NCBI GenBank assembly: GCA_010909725.1
Contig: JAACMV010000018.1
Coordinates: 310,001 to 374,000 of the forward strand
Source: Picochlorum sp. 'celeri'
Lineage: Eukaryota; Chlorophyta; Trebouxiophyceae
Direction of reading: 5' to 3'
Length of the DNA: 64,000 nt
The first letter of the stretch is position 1; every line of letters starts with the position of its first letter. Under the pieces are notes generated by a model that searched no databases, had not been told where the DNA came from, and saw only the letters and a list, made by a program, of their open reading frames with translations. A program made the translations under genes and the position numbers. Positions 41,159-52,722 of the stretch are shown in pieces.

Positions 41159-41614
41159 TTACTTTCTCATAGCAACACCCACAGTCTTTCCAGCACGGCC
41201 AGTCGTCTTTGTATGCTGTCCACGCACAGTGAATCCCCAGTAATGACGAAGACCACGATGGTTTCTGATCTTCTTCAAACGCTCAAGATCCTCACGAAGT
41301 TTGGTATCGAGCTGAGAAGACACGAGCTGAGAGTACTTTCCATCCTTGATATCCTTCTGTCTGTTAAGGAACCAGTCTGGAATTTTATAGGAGCGTGGGT
41401 TGGCTACAATGTTCATAACTGCCTCAAGCTCTTCAGCACTCAATTCTCCTGCGCGCTTTCTCAAGTCTATTTCCGCCTTCTTGCAGCAGATGGTGGAGAA
41501 ACGGCGACCCATACCTCTAATGGCAGTCAAAGCGTACATGATCTTCTCCTTTCCGTTAACGTTGGTATTCAACACACGGAGAATATGTGTGAAACTGTCT
41601 GGTGCCATAAGGGA
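41159..41614 (-). CDS. RPS18: 40S ribosomal protein S18 (uS13)
   Basis: A small-subunit head protein contacting the 60S bridge and the P-site tRNA. The main exon is unmistakable: [45 protein letters not shown] and the basic tail [20 protein letters not shown]. It begins at the acceptor TTTTGCAG (41615-41617) with codons SLMAPDSF, where homologs read MSLV. The first exon is therefore probably just a start codon spliced from upstream, as in some animal RPS18 genes. A candidate is the ATG followed by GTTGTT near 41720-41730. The internal ATG at 41608 is the alternative start. End coordinates cover the main exon only. Confidence 0.92.
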   Translation of the reverse strand, partial: SLMAPDSFTHILRVLNTNVNGKEKIMYALTAIRGMGRRFSTICCKKAEIDLRKRAGELSAEELEAVMNIVANPRSYKIPDWFLNRQKDIKDGKYSQLVSSQLDTKLREDLERLKKIRNHRGLRHYWGFTVRGQHTKTTGRAGKTVGVAMRK

Positions 41615-42155
41615 CTGCAAAACAAACAAGCACAACAAATTAGTCCTGCGCCGTCTCTACGAGGGACATTCGATGGGCTGCTCTTCACCGCGACTCTTCC
41701 TTCTTGAACGCCATGTCAACAACCATAAAGTATTTTGATGTGTCATGTGTTGATGGATTCGCAGAAACACGTGGGAATAGGTCGCGACGACGGCTGCCGT
41801 CCGTCAAGTCATGGCCGTCGGCCACAACTGGCAATGTCACTGTTTGATCAACGTACCCCCATGATTGCTAATTCTTTCTAATTTATCTTCTTTTAACTAC
41901 CAAAGAATAGTAATGGAGGGAAGGAGAGGGTGGATGTGAATTTTTGCCGTCTCTCTTTGGCCGGCCTGAGGGATTCGAGGAGTATCTCGGTCAAATATGG
42001 GTTTGATGGGAAAAGCATGATGATGACTGTGTATTCGGTCAAAGACAGTGTTTGACCGAGAGTAAAATAATACACATCACAGAGGAACCAAAGCGTATGT
42101 ATCTCTCTGTCTATGATCGAGTATCGCGCGGGGAAAAAAACATTGCACGCCTAAA
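41615..42155. other. Divergent promoter region, RPS18 / ZC3HC1-like
   Basis: A 541-bp spacer with the RPS18 first exon (unresolved) and the ZC3HC1-like promoter. It contains three copies of TCGGTCAAA or its complement (41987, 42035, 42051). Confidence 0.5.
42035..42059. promoter_or_regulatory. Inverted W-box-like palindrome TCGGTCAAA-N7-TTTGACCGA
   Basis: Two 9-bp arms pair perfectly around a 7-nt spacer, 97 bp before the ZC3HC1-like ATG. A third copy in direct orientation lies at 41987-41995. The same palindrome recurs at 45768-45791. The core TTGACC matches the WRKY W-box. Confidence 0.6.
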
Positions 42156-43841
42156 ATGGCCAAGGAGGATCCGAGAAGCAGCACGCATGCTGCTGTGGAT
42201 GATACGACCTGTGGACCCACTGAATTAGCTCAAGGAGAAGAAAAAAACGATGAACAGGCTGTCAAAAAGGATAGGTTGGTGAAAGCATTGGATTCTATGA
42301 TATATATGCCTCATATTAAGGAGATAGGGAAGGATATGGCGGTGCCTGGGCTGATGGTGATGGGTGGGGGACTGAGACACAATGCAGTGGGTGATGTTGC
42401 CCAGCCCGGAGGAGGTGAGGGACATGATGGGAGTCGGAAGCGGGTAGGAAGGCCTTGGGATAGAGGTGAATTGTACAGTAGATTGCAGACGTTCAAGTCG
42501 TTGACGTGGTTTGCAAAGCCACCAAAGATTAATGCACAAGAGTGTGCTCGGCGGGGGTGGGAGAATACTGGAATGGATGAGCTGACGTGTGAGACGTGTC
42601 GGTCGGTGATCAAGTTTCCAGTGAGTTTTCAGGATGATAGTTTTGATGTAGAGCCTGATCAGATGAGGAATGTGGTGGATTCGTTTGAAAAGAAGTTGAC
42701 AGAGGCACACGAGACATTGTGTCCGTGGAGGTCCTCTGTGTGCTCCTTGTCCTTGTTTGAATTTCCCAGGCATCTTCCGCAGGCTACTATTGCTGCGGAT
42801 TTTAAGAGTAGATGTACAGTGTTGAGGAGGTTGCTGTGTCTTCCGCCAATGGCGGAGAGTGGGATGGCACAGTTGGTGGAGACGGCATCCAAGACTGTTG
42901 GCATGTTGAGAGATTTACACGTTGTTTTGAAGAAGGGGGATGCGTGTGCAGCGACGCCACGAAAAGATTGGGAGGATAAGCCGGAGTTCTCAGAGGACGT
43001 GTTTCGGACCCAGATGATGAAGATGTTGAGGACACATGTGGTGTCGAATTTTGAGCGTGAGGCATTCTTGGCACGGGTGCACCTCATGGCCTTGTGCGGG
43101 TGGAGTTTACGAATATTGAAAGGCGCGAGCACAGATGAGACTGACTTGCAGGATTTACCCCCGTTGCTGCCAGAGCATACGGCTCTTCAGTGCACAGTGT
43201 GCGGTGCTCGAGTTGGGATGTGGTCCATGTTTGAAGGATGTGCTGCAAAGGCCTTTTCCAAGGCGGCACTAGCTGAAAAACGTGCTCCATTGTATCAGAA
43301 TGATAAAATTTCTTTTAGTATGAATCATCAGGTGGCGATGAATATGACGACCACGATTGCAGGAGGGATGTTACAGCCAAGTGTGCTTGGTATGGCAGGT
43401 GAATCTTCTGGTCCGTTTGGAAAATCATCACCAGGAGCTTTCGAGTATGGAACGCCTCCAGCGAAACAGAAAACGTCCAAGAAACGGCCATTAGAAGAAG
43501 GTACTGAGAATACCAAGGCGAAAAAGCAGCACACACAGAGAAAACCATTGTCATCATCCAGTGCACTGTCTCAGTATAGGGCAGCATGCAATGCTGATTT
43601 CGATCCTGTCGAGTCCCATCGTCCATTTTGCCCATGGGTGCACGCGACATCAGTGAATTCTAGTGATACCCTATGCGGATGGCAGATCTATCTTGAGAAC
43701 CTCGTCTCCACCTCTGGGGATGTGTATGTTGCATCAGCCCTGGCCAGCCAGGACGATCACGAAGCAGGCCAGAAGAATGCATGGCGTGGAAAGGACGTGT
43801 TCCACAAGGTGCTATCTTCCATCACGCGGAAGAAATCATAA
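42156..43841 (+). CDS. ZC3HC1/NIPA-like C3HC zinc-finger protein
   Basis: A 561-residue nuclear protein of the ZC3HC1 (NIPA) / Rsm1 family, tied to the nuclear-pore basket and described elsewhere as an F-box-like factor. The first zinc module has the signature SRLQTFKSLTWF, followed by CARRGWENTG and CETCRSVIKF, ending AHETLCPW. The second has LQCTVCGARVGMW and a late SHRPFCPWV. These two BIR-like zinc folds are the family's core. A lysine-rich, probably nuclear-localising segment (KQKTSKKRPLEEG) sits in the insert of the second module. It is a single exon with an ATG at 42156. Confidence 0.82.
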   Translation: MAKEDPRSSTHAAVDDTTCGPTELAQGEEKNDEQAVKKDRLVKALDSMIYMPHIKEIGKDMAVPGLMVMGGGLRHNAVGDVAQPGGGEGHDGSRKRVGRPWDRGELYSRLQTFKSLTWFAKPPKINAQECARRGWENTGMDELTCETCRSVIKFPVSFQDDSFDVEPDQMRNVVDSFEKKLTEAHETLCPWRSSVCSLSLFEFPRHLPQATIAADFKSRCTVLRRLLCLPPMAESGMAQLVETASKTVGMLRDLHVVLKKGDACAATPRKDWEDKPEFSEDVFRTQMMKMLRTHVVSNFEREAFLARVHLMALCGWSLRILKGASTDETDLQDLPPLLPEHTALQCTVCGARVGMWSMFEGCAAKAFSKAALAEKRAPLYQNDKISFSMNHQVAMNMTTTIAGGMLQPSVLGMAGESSGPFGKSSPGAFEYGTPPAKQKTSKKRPLEEGTENTKAKKQHTQRKPLSSSSALSQYRAACNADFDPVESHRPFCPWVHATSVNSSDTLCGWQIYLENLVSTSGDVYVASALASQDDHEAGQKNAWRGKDVFHKVLSSITRKKS

Positions 43842-43919
43842 ATCTTTTGTTTGGAGTGGATTTTTTTTTAAAAAAAGCACATGTTTACAATTCATGTAAA
43901 AGAATCATACCATTTAAAT

Positions 43920-45854
<1,935 letters not shown>

Positions 45855-45883
45855 TCATTCAATATTGCATTTTAAAAGTCAGT

Positions 45884-46399
45884 ATGGCTTTGGTTAAAGC
45901 CAAAGATATACCCCATGAGACGCTTGCGTTGCAAAAGCGGATAGAATTTGTCAAAGACCTCAAGGCATGTTTAAACGACGACTCGAAACTCGTCACTGCG
46001 ACGGTGAAACTGTATAGTGAGTTGATAGATGATATAATAAATGATGTTTGCTTGGCTGTACACCGGGATATTGTGTTGGGAATAGAAGATTCGAGTCGTG
46101 GCGACGGGGAGCATGGTGAGACGACGAAAAAGAGGGCTCGAGATGGGGAGGAGGACGATCCGGATGTGTTGTTGGAGAAGGCTGCATTACATTATGGTAC
46201 TCCAAAGATGTTGGGTGTTCAGATGGGGGGGAGTAAGGGTGCGAGGGATATGTTTGGGAATATGATACAGCCTGTAGCGTTGGACCAGGTGTCGTGCCCT
46301 AGCTGTGGCAGGAAGATTGCATCGGGAAGGTTTGCGCCTCATCTGGAGAAGTGCATGGGATTGGGTGGACGACAAGCGCGGAAAAATGTCGCAAATTAG
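45884..46399 (+). CDS. SGF11: SGF11 / ATXN7L3-type SAGA deubiquitinase subunit
   Basis: SGF11 activates the Ubp8/USP22 deubiquitinase of SAGA on histone H2B. The 171-residue product has an N-terminal helix (KLYSELIDDIINDVCLAVHRDIV) that would pack in the module. It then has DMFGNMI and the diagnostic zinc finger SCPSCGRKIASGRFAPHLEKC, followed by MGLGGRQARKN. The ATG at 45884 is the first; the frame opens upstream only with a GTG. The middle is charged and probably disordered. The stop is 43 bp from the converging ATG11-like stop. Confidence 0.88.
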   Translation: MALVKAKDIPHETLALQKRIEFVKDLKACLNDDSKLVTATVKLYSELIDDIINDVCLAVHRDIVLGIEDSSRGDGEHGETTKKRARDGEEDDPDVLLEKAALHYGTPKMLGVQMGGSKGARDMFGNMIQPVALDQVSCPSCGRKIASGRFAPHLEKCMGLGGRQARKNVAN

Positions 46400-46442
46400 T
46401 CTGAAAGAATCCAACAAAAGAATGGTACTACTATTTTAAATA

Positions 46443-48182
46443 CTATTGTATATATTGTCTAAGGAGCTCATTCTCCACCTGTAACCGTTTGATAAGGTCG
46501 TCTTTGGCTGCCATCTCTGCGTCATATGCGCTTTTGGATACTATGCTGGACTTGCTTGTCTGCATAATAGTATCATCATTCTTGGTGCCATCGTCTGTTC
46601 GAGGGGTGGAGGATGTGCGTGTGCTCTGTGAGGGGGACTCTGTGCTCCTGATGATGTCTCTCCTGGGAGATGAATGCGACCTTGTTATGCTATGCTGCTT
46701 TGCAATCACGGGAGACGGAAGAGAAGGAATCTTTTTTAGTTGTTCCATGGACACGAAGAGAGGTTTCTCTTCTTCCAAAATTGATACTTCACAAAATGGA
46801 GCTGGGCTTTCCAGACCAAGCGAGGTGATCACAGACCGTGGCATGACACTCGTGATCTTTTGTAGGAACTGATCCCGTACAGAAATTTCTTTATCTCTAA
46901 ATTTACCCATGCGCTCTGCTAATTCGGATGCGAATGTTGCGTACTTGTCAGAGAATTTGTTCCGGCGAATACATTCAGCAAGGCACTGTTTGTATGCAAT
47001 GGGCAACTGTCTGACGATTTCAAGTTGCTTCAGTTTTGCATTCTGCCGCCCAAGAGCCGTTATAAAGGGCTCCATAGCGTCTCGCATGGATCGAATCCTA
47101 CTTTGTTGGGATGATACCGACCTCATAATCAATATCACATCAGAGAGGAGGGCAAACTTTGCTCTGGAAAAATTGATGGCAAAATCGCTTGCATTCCTAA
47201 TCAACTGCTCCACATCGACTCTGTCTTGTCGCATCAATTCTTGTCTACTATCTTCCATATGACTCAACAGCTGATCCATATCGACTGGAGGAGCCCTCAG
47301 GTACAGGTTTTCAACATCATCTTTCAACCGTGCAAATTCCTCCTCCACCTCTTGCACCTGCCCACAAAACACGGATTCCGCTCGTTGACACTCTTTCGCA
47401 ATATCCCTCAAAGAATCAATATCAACAAGATCAGACAGATGCTGCGTCTTGGATTCTGCATCTTTGGACAAAATCTCTATACTCTTGAGTGTATCAACAT
47501 CTGCCTCCCATGTCGACATAATATCGTCAAACTGTTGCTTCTGTTTCTCAAAATTCTTCTGGAAGTCATCCAAAATATTGCTAATGTACACATAATGCGG
47601 CTCGACGCGCGTAATGGAATACTCCACAGCCATGGACATGACCCGAGTGTTACCATACGCATTCTCACAGGCATCATACATGCCTCGTGCCACCTCCACC
47701 ATTTTTTCTTCAACACCACCACTATCTCTCGTATTCGTAGTATACTCCTCGATCCACTCATCACGTTGCTTCCTATACAGTTCTTCTTCTTGCTTCTGAG
47801 ATTCTGAAAGCCTTTCAAACAATTCATTCACCTGGCCATGCTTCAGCACAGATTTATCATACACATAATACGCCTCTTGATGACCATACTCTTCCGGTAC
47901 AGGGACCACTTTGTGCAGTATTTGATCCTCCTCCTGAATCCCTGTCACCAGCTTGAGCATGCCCTTCATCCTCTCAGTCTCCACATGGGCTCCAGCTTCT
48001 ATTCCCACCTCTCCATGAGACCCACATCGTTCAAGTACATGCGTAGCTCCTGTGAATGTCTCATACACAACAATCACAGAGGCACCGTGGTGACCACTAC
48101 CCTCCACCTCAGAAGAGCCAGGACCCTGCTCTCCTGGGTTTTCCCCTCGTTCCACACCAATATGCCTTTCAGGGTTGCTCAT
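46443..48182 (-). CDS. ATG11/ATG17-like autophagy scaffold, short form
   Basis: The protein resembles the N-terminal half of ATG11/FIP200-type scaffolds of the autophagy initiation complex. A ubiquitin-like segment (about residues 35-110, SVIVVYETFTGATHVLERC... ending YYVYDKSVL) precedes a helical ATG17-like domain with AYKQCLAECIRRNKFSDKYA, LAERMGKFRDKEISVRDQFL and the proline-poor ending SLGLESPAPFCEVSI. A serine-rich linker and one short coil (DDLIKRLQVENELLRQYIQ) finish it. At 579 residues it lacks the long coiled coil and C-terminal ATG11 domain of plant ATG11. No continuation is visible: the stop is followed 43 bp later by the convergent SGF11 stop. The assignment rests on pattern, not a search. 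Confidence 0.65.
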   Translation of the reverse strand: MSNPERHIGVERGENPGEQGPGSSEVEGSGHHGASVIVVYETFTGATHVLERCGSHGEVGIEAGAHVETERMKGMLKLVTGIQEEDQILHKVVPVPEEYGHQEAYYVYDKSVLKHGQVNELFERLSESQKQEEELYRKQRDEWIEEYTTNTRDSGGVEEKMVEVARGMYDACENAYGNTRVMSMAVEYSITRVEPHYVYISNILDDFQKNFEKQKQQFDDIMSTWEADVDTLKSIEILSKDAESKTQHLSDLVDIDSLRDIAKECQRAESVFCGQVQEVEEEFARLKDDVENLYLRAPPVDMDQLLSHMEDSRQELMRQDRVDVEQLIRNASDFAINFSRAKFALLSDVILIMRSVSSQQSRIRSMRDAMEPFITALGRQNAKLKQLEIVRQLPIAYKQCLAECIRRNKFSDKYATFASELAERMGKFRDKEISVRDQFLQKITSVMPRSVITSLGLESPAPFCEVSILEEEKPLFVSMEQLKKIPSLPSPVIAKQHSITRSHSSPRRDIIRSTESPSQSTRTSSTPRTDDGTKNDDTIMQTSKSSIVSKSAYDAEMAAKDDLIKRLQVENELLRQYIQ

Positions 48183-48415
48183 TGTAATATATAACTATAA
48201 AAAATCATATTGACAGGATAAGCAGATAGAACGAGACTATTTTTCTGGCCAACATTGACCCAAAGCGTGTCGTGTCGTTCAAAACCTCAAGTCCGTAAAT
48301 AGACATTAAAATAAACTCGACGCGATCCCATACGTCTGGACAATGCCCACGATTGCCTGTGTCTACGATATTTAGGAAAATTAGGCAACAATAGTAACCA
48401 TAGGACGGAGCAGCC

Positions 48416-49939
48416 ATGGGAAAGTCAAACACAGAGGAGGGCGATGTTGCCATGACTGATGCCAACGATCACGTCGAAAAGACGAACAAGGAGGAAGATT
48501 CCAAGGTACAGACTATCCAGGACAAGTTATTGGATAATGTCAGGTTGATTGAAGAGGCTGTGAAGGAAAAGGAGCCGAGGTTGATCTCCTCCCGACTGTT
48601 GAGACAAACACAGGTTCTCAAGGGAGAGCTCACGGCAGAAGGGATTGTTCTATTTGTACAGACATATCTTGGTGGTGTGGGTGAGACGAGTCTGGAACGA
48701 TGTCAGAATGTATTGAAGGAGTGCGGACATGGGTTCTCAGAAGTGGACTATGAGTCCAAGCCAGAAGAGATGGAGCAGGAGGAGGATGGGGCAACGCAAA
48801 AGAAGAAGAAGAAGAAGGCAGATATTGCCGTCATAGAAGCAGAGTTGTATGCATATGTGGTGGCGAGTATGTATCTGGTGCAGAACAAGGCGTGGTCTGA
48901 TGTCTTGCGTGTGTGCCAGGTGGGAGTGGGTGTTTTGATGGAGCACAACACTCGCATTGTAGATCCAATGGGAGCGAGGTTGTATTCATACATGTCGTTG
49001 GCGTCGGAAAAGATGGGGACGTTGTCCCAGATTCGTGGCATGTTGTTGCAGCTTTATAGGGCTGCTGTGCTGAGGCATGATAGCATTGGTCAGGAGACTC
49101 TTTTGAATCTCCTGCTGAGAAACTACCTTCATTATAAATTATATGATCAGGCAGAGGCATTGAGAGCAAAAGCACAGCCTGAGACGTACAAATCATCTGC
49201 GCAGCACTGTAGATTGTTGTACTACCATGGAAGAATTCAGGCTGTGCTGTTGGAATACTCTGATGCAAAGGAAGCTCTTGTGCAGGCCTCACGGAAGGCT
49301 CCGCTCGCGGCAAAAGGATTCCGATTACAAGTAGCGAAATGGTTGATTGTTGTGAGGCTGTTGCTTGGAGAGGTTCCAAATAGGTCAGAGGTTGCCCCAG
49401 CAGATTTGAGGAGCATGATGCACCCATACTTTGAGCTTGCAAAAGCAGTGGGTGCGGGAGACGTGAATGTATTTATGGAAGTAGCTTCAAAGTATCAATC
49501 TTCGTTTGAGAGCGATGGTCTCAGGCTTGTGGTGGCAAGGCTCCGTGCCAATGTCATTCGTTCTGGTGTGCGAAGGATTGCAACAGCATATTCTAGGATT
49601 TCTCTCACTGATATCTCAAACAAACTGGGTCTGTCAAATGTGTCTGATGCAGAGTATATTGTATCAAAAGCCATCCGAGATGGGGGCATCACTGCTGAAT
49701 TGGACCATGAGACTGGCATCATGACATGCTCATCTGTTACAGATGTCTACAGCACAGATGAACCACTCAATGCCTTCCATGCTCGAATCGCATTCTGTTT
49801 GGACGTATATAATGAAGCATATAAAGCGATACGTCATGATCCCAAGGCTCGCAAGACATGGAATGCCTGGCCAAAGGATGTGGAAGAGGAGGACATTGAA
49901 GCCATCCTGGAGGATTTCGAAGACTACTTTGACGAGTAA
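48416..49939 (+). CDS. RPN3: 26S proteasome regulatory subunit RPN3
   Basis: RPN3 (PSMD3) is a lid subunit of the 19S proteasome particle. The 507-residue protein has TPR-like helices (YRAAVLRHDSIGQETLLNLL, LLRNYLHYKLYDQAEALRAK, HCRLLYYHGRIQAVLLEY) and a PCI winged helix (RIATAYSRISLTDISNKLGL, DAEYIVSKAIRDGGITAELD). The tail is DEPLNAFHARIAFCLDVYNE. A lysine run (KKKKKK) near residue 140 is an insertion. It is a single exon, convergent with the beta-3 proteasome gene, 25 bp between stops. Confidence 0.94.
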   Translation: MGKSNTEEGDVAMTDANDHVEKTNKEEDSKVQTIQDKLLDNVRLIEEAVKEKEPRLISSRLLRQTQVLKGELTAEGIVLFVQTYLGGVGETSLERCQNVLKECGHGFSEVDYESKPEEMEQEEDGATQKKKKKKADIAVIEAELYAYVVASMYLVQNKAWSDVLRVCQVGVGVLMEHNTRIVDPMGARLYSYMSLASEKMGTLSQIRGMLLQLYRAAVLRHDSIGQETLLNLLLRNYLHYKLYDQAEALRAKAQPETYKSSAQHCRLLYYHGRIQAVLLEYSDAKEALVQASRKAPLAAKGFRLQVAKWLIVVRLLLGEVPNRSEVAPADLRSMMHPYFELAKAVGAGDVNVFMEVASKYQSSFESDGLRLVVARLRANVIRSGVRRIATAYSRISLTDISNKLGLSNVSDAEYIVSKAIRDGGITAELDHETGIMTCSSVTDVYSTDEPLNAFHARIAFCLDVYNEAYKAIRHDPKARKTWNAWPKDVEEEDIEAILEDFEDYFDE

Positions 49940-49964
49940 TAATCATTATTATGCTAATGTTACA

Positions 49965-50579
49965 TTAATCCATTCTACCTTTGAGCTCCCGCGCAATAAC
50001 CTTGTCCGGGGTAATAATGTACATGACAGCACCCCACCCAGACAAGCAATCTCTATCCTGCCCCGCCAACAATGCTTGCGACGCAATCTCGAAAAGCTCT
50101 TCAGGCTCCAACCCAGGCTTCCATAAAGACTCGCAAATACCCATCAAAGACTCGGGGGCAGTCCCTGCCACCATAAAGTCCTTGGCAGTCTCCATGGCAC
50201 CAATACTATCCATGCCACACAGATACGGCGTCCCGTCCGCTTCCAACCCAGCAATCACCGGCTGAACAAAATAAGGACCAAATCGTTTCTCATACAGCGT
50301 CGTGGACACCAGCTGGCCAAACGACGACGGCTTGATATCCCTCTCCTCCCTCAGCTTGTAGAGGTTGTGCTTGAACGTGAACCTCTGACTCAACGTCTCG
50401 GCATCCGTCGCCAACCCAGACAATCCTAAAAACAATCGATCATGAATCTTGTATATTTTCTTATGATCTGTCGCGTTTGTTTGAAGTTGCACACCCAGCC
50501 TCAGATCACTTCCTATTGCTACGCAGTTTTTGCCAGCCATGGCCACAATCGCAGACCCATTATATTCGGAAATACTCAT
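49965..50579 (-). CDS. PSMB3: 20S proteasome subunit beta-3
   Basis: A non-catalytic beta subunit of the proteasome core (PBC in plants). The 204 residues match the family size. Signature parts are SISEYNGSAIVAMAGKNCVA, IGSDLRLGVQLQT, KIHDRLFLGLSGLATDAETL, RFGPYFVQPVIAGL and MDSIGAMETAKDFMVAGTAPESL. There is no N-terminal threonine propeptide, as expected for beta-3. A single exon. Confidence 0.95.
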   Translation of the reverse strand: MSISEYNGSAIVAMAGKNCVAIGSDLRLGVQLQTNATDHKKIYKIHDRLFLGLSGLATDAETLSQRFTFKHNLYKLREERDIKPSSFGQLVSTTLYEKRFGPYFVQPVIAGLEADGTPYLCGMDSIGAMETAKDFMVAGTAPESLMGICESLWKPGLEPEELFEIASQALLAGQDRDCLSGWGAVMYIITPDKVIARELKGRMD

Positions 50580-50978
50580 CTTCTATCGTATCTAGAGTGG
50601 AAAGGCACGTGGCCAAAGACAAGAAGAAACGAATCAATCAATCAATCAATCAACCCGCGTTTCAGCAAGCACGATGCCTAACAGAGCGCCGACTGTTGTT
50701 ATTTTACGTGTATTTCTACAAAAAAAAATACAGTATGATTGTGTTCAGAGATGCTTTGTTTCTGAAGGGACGCATCATGGTGTTGTTTTTCGGTACATAA
50801 TGTTCTTTTTACGGCGACATTCCCTGTCTCAACAAGCAAAAGCCAGATGAGATATGCATGCATGCCTTTCTATTGCTTTAAAATATATCTACTCAGCAAA
50901 GTAGGCGATATGCTGGAGAGATAGACTCCATTCAGATACAAACAGAGAAGATACAGCAGAGAGAAAAGGTCGCCTGGC
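50580..50978. other. Divergent spacer, PSMB3 / CGR1
   Basis: About 400 bp containing an (AATC)n microsatellite at about 50633-50655 and both promoters. No gene is seen. Confidence 0.45.
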
Positions 50979-51675
50979 ATGCCAGTGGAAGAGTCGACCG
51001 ACCCCGAGGTGCCAGCGCAATGGCGATCTCAAACATTGTATGATTTTCGACATATGCCGGATGGGCCACGAGGGTATAAAGTTAGCGTGACGAAGAAGGG
51101 GCGTGTGGGGAGTAAACGAAAGCTGGAGGAATATAGTGAACAGGTGTGTTTTTAATGTATTTATAATAGGCTGTTTATTCTGCACCCATGATGATGATGA
51201 TGATTTGATGATACTACTACTCTTATTAAATTATGCATAGGTTGAACAAGAAAAGGATTGCCAGGGAACTGTGGGAATGATGGAGGATGGTGTGGAGTCT
51301 GTGACAAAGAGAGCAAAAGCAGATGTGAAACAGAATGCTGTGGGTGTTGGGAAAGGTTCTGGGAGGACATGGAAGGCTCCTGGGCAGAAAATGAGTACAT
51401 TGAGGAGTGGTTCGAGTAAAAAATTGTCGACGAGTTGGGAGAAGAAGATGGCAGACAAGGCAGCACTGAAGGATTTGAGAGATAGGAAAAAGGCAGCATT
51501 GGAGCAGAGGAAGGAGGCAGCTCGCAAGGCCCGAGAGCAGAAGGAGGCTGCGAAGAAGAGAAAAGAAGAGAATAGACAAAAGTCGGTTGTGACTCAAGTA
51601 GTGAGCTCTGCGACTGCAAGGAAAATGGCAAAGAGTAAAAAGCAGCGCAAAAAGCTCGTCACAGTTGATGGATAG
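50979..51675 (+). CDS. CGR1: CGR1 / CCDC86-type rRNA-processing protein
   Basis: CGR1 acts in nucleolar 60S subunit maturation. Exon 1 (50979-51143) starts MPVEESTDPEVPAQWRSQ and has GYKVSVTKKGRVGSKRKLEE. Exon 2 (51241-51675) has the family core STSWEKKMADKAALKDL, then a long basic helix of alternating K/R/E, then SVVTQVVSSATARKMAKSKK and QRKKL. The 97-nt intron (GTGTGT...ATGCATAG) joins in phase 0 as EYSEQ-VEQEKD. The product is 199 residues, longer than fungal CGR1 but similar in layout. Confidence 0.85.
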
Positions 51676-51749
51676 GTGGATATATGCGTGCAAAAAAATG
51701 TTGATTTTCCCTTAGAATGCGATGCGTCTCTATGTAATACATGGATGCC

Positions 51750-52511
51750 TCATTCTCTACTGGCATTTGTGTCATTATCATTGTCATTGTCATCATACAA
51801 GAGTAGATTTGCGTCATCCGCAACAGGCACCATGTCAATCATCATGCGCTCATACTCTTCATCTGGATACTCAAACTGCAATCTCTTTGTGGGAACATAC
51901 CGCTTCATATCCTTGGAATACCCAATGAAAAAATTCTCAAGCGCCCTATGCACAACCTTTCCATCCTCCAACGCAGCTATATTCTCCTCCGCCACATACT
52001 TGCTCAACCGAAATCCACCAAAAAACCGCGTACTATCCATTTCATCCGGCAACGCATAATAAAACGGCATATCTGGATTCCGAACCCCCATTTGCCGCAT
52101 CCACTCCTCATCTCTCTGACACGTCTCATCAAACCCATAAATAATACCCTTGTATCCATACTTTTTATGCCGAAACACCTGCCCTATTTTATACTTTACA
52201 GCATCTACTATCTGAGATTTCTCTCGCCGAGTCCTCCGCATCTCCTCCACCACCCTATGATAATGTGTGTTTAGCAGCCTCAGAGCCTCAAGCCCTCTAT
52301 CAACATTCCCATCCGTTGACTCGAATCCATACCTGGCAAGGTATCGTACCGCACTGGCATCCTGAAGATTCATTTTCACACCGACAAGCTCTGGAAGAAC
52401 AGCATTCACATGCGTCTGTTGTATCGAAAATGGCACATCTGAATGCTCTTTTGCCCATCGAAGAATTCCTCTGTATACCAGTCTGCTCAGAAGAGCATTC
52501 TTATCCCCCAT
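51750..52511 (-). CDS. LYR-like helix plus YccV/HspQ-domain protein
   Basis: A 253-residue protein. Residues about 95-185 form a YccV-like (HspQ, hemimethylated-DNA-binding) beta-barrel: YKIGQVFRHKKYGYKGIIYG, then DEEWMRQMGVRNPDMPFYYA and YVAEENIA. The N-terminus NALLSRLVYRGILRWAKEH resembles an LYR motif of mitochondrial assembly factors, but the tyrosine spacing is loose. In other eukaryotes YccV domains occur in FBXO21-type and plastid proteins. The ATG at 52511 starts the conserved region; ten more codons upstream open only with GTG. It ends with an Asp/Asn run (DDNDNDNDTN). Function is unclear. Confidence 0.65.
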   Translation of the reverse strand: MGDKNALLSRLVYRGILRWAKEHSDVPFSIQQTHVNAVLPELVGVKMNLQDASAVRYLARYGFESTDGNVDRGLEALRLLNTHYHRVVEEMRRTRREKSQIVDAVKYKIGQVFRHKKYGYKGIIYGFDETCQRDEEWMRQMGVRNPDMPFYYALPDEMDSTRFFGGFRLSKYVAEENIAALEDGKVVHRALENFFIGYSKDMKRYVPTKRLQFEYPDEEYERMMIDMVPVADDANLLLYDDNDNDNDTNASRE

Positions 52512-52722
52512 CACTCTAAAGTGCTCTATATATCCTAACACATAAAAAAAAACACCGCCAAGACCCGTGATACATGCAGAACGTGCCGTATCTGATTAAT
52601 TAGGATGTTTAAGAAATTTGCCTCGAGATCAAAAGCCGTGCTTTGATAAAAAACCACTCAGAAGGCCTTGCTGTGGCATTCTCTCCTTTACAAATCTTTA
52701 ATCAAAGTAACGTGTGAATACG

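Noticed and set aside
47226..47807. Plus-strand 193-codon open frame
   Set aside because: Antisense to the ATG11-like coding region with no domain.
51161..51693. Minus-strand frames of about 155 codons
   Set aside because: Antisense to the lysine-rich CGR1 exon; the Ser/Leu-rich composition is what an antisense read of AAG/GAG codons gives.
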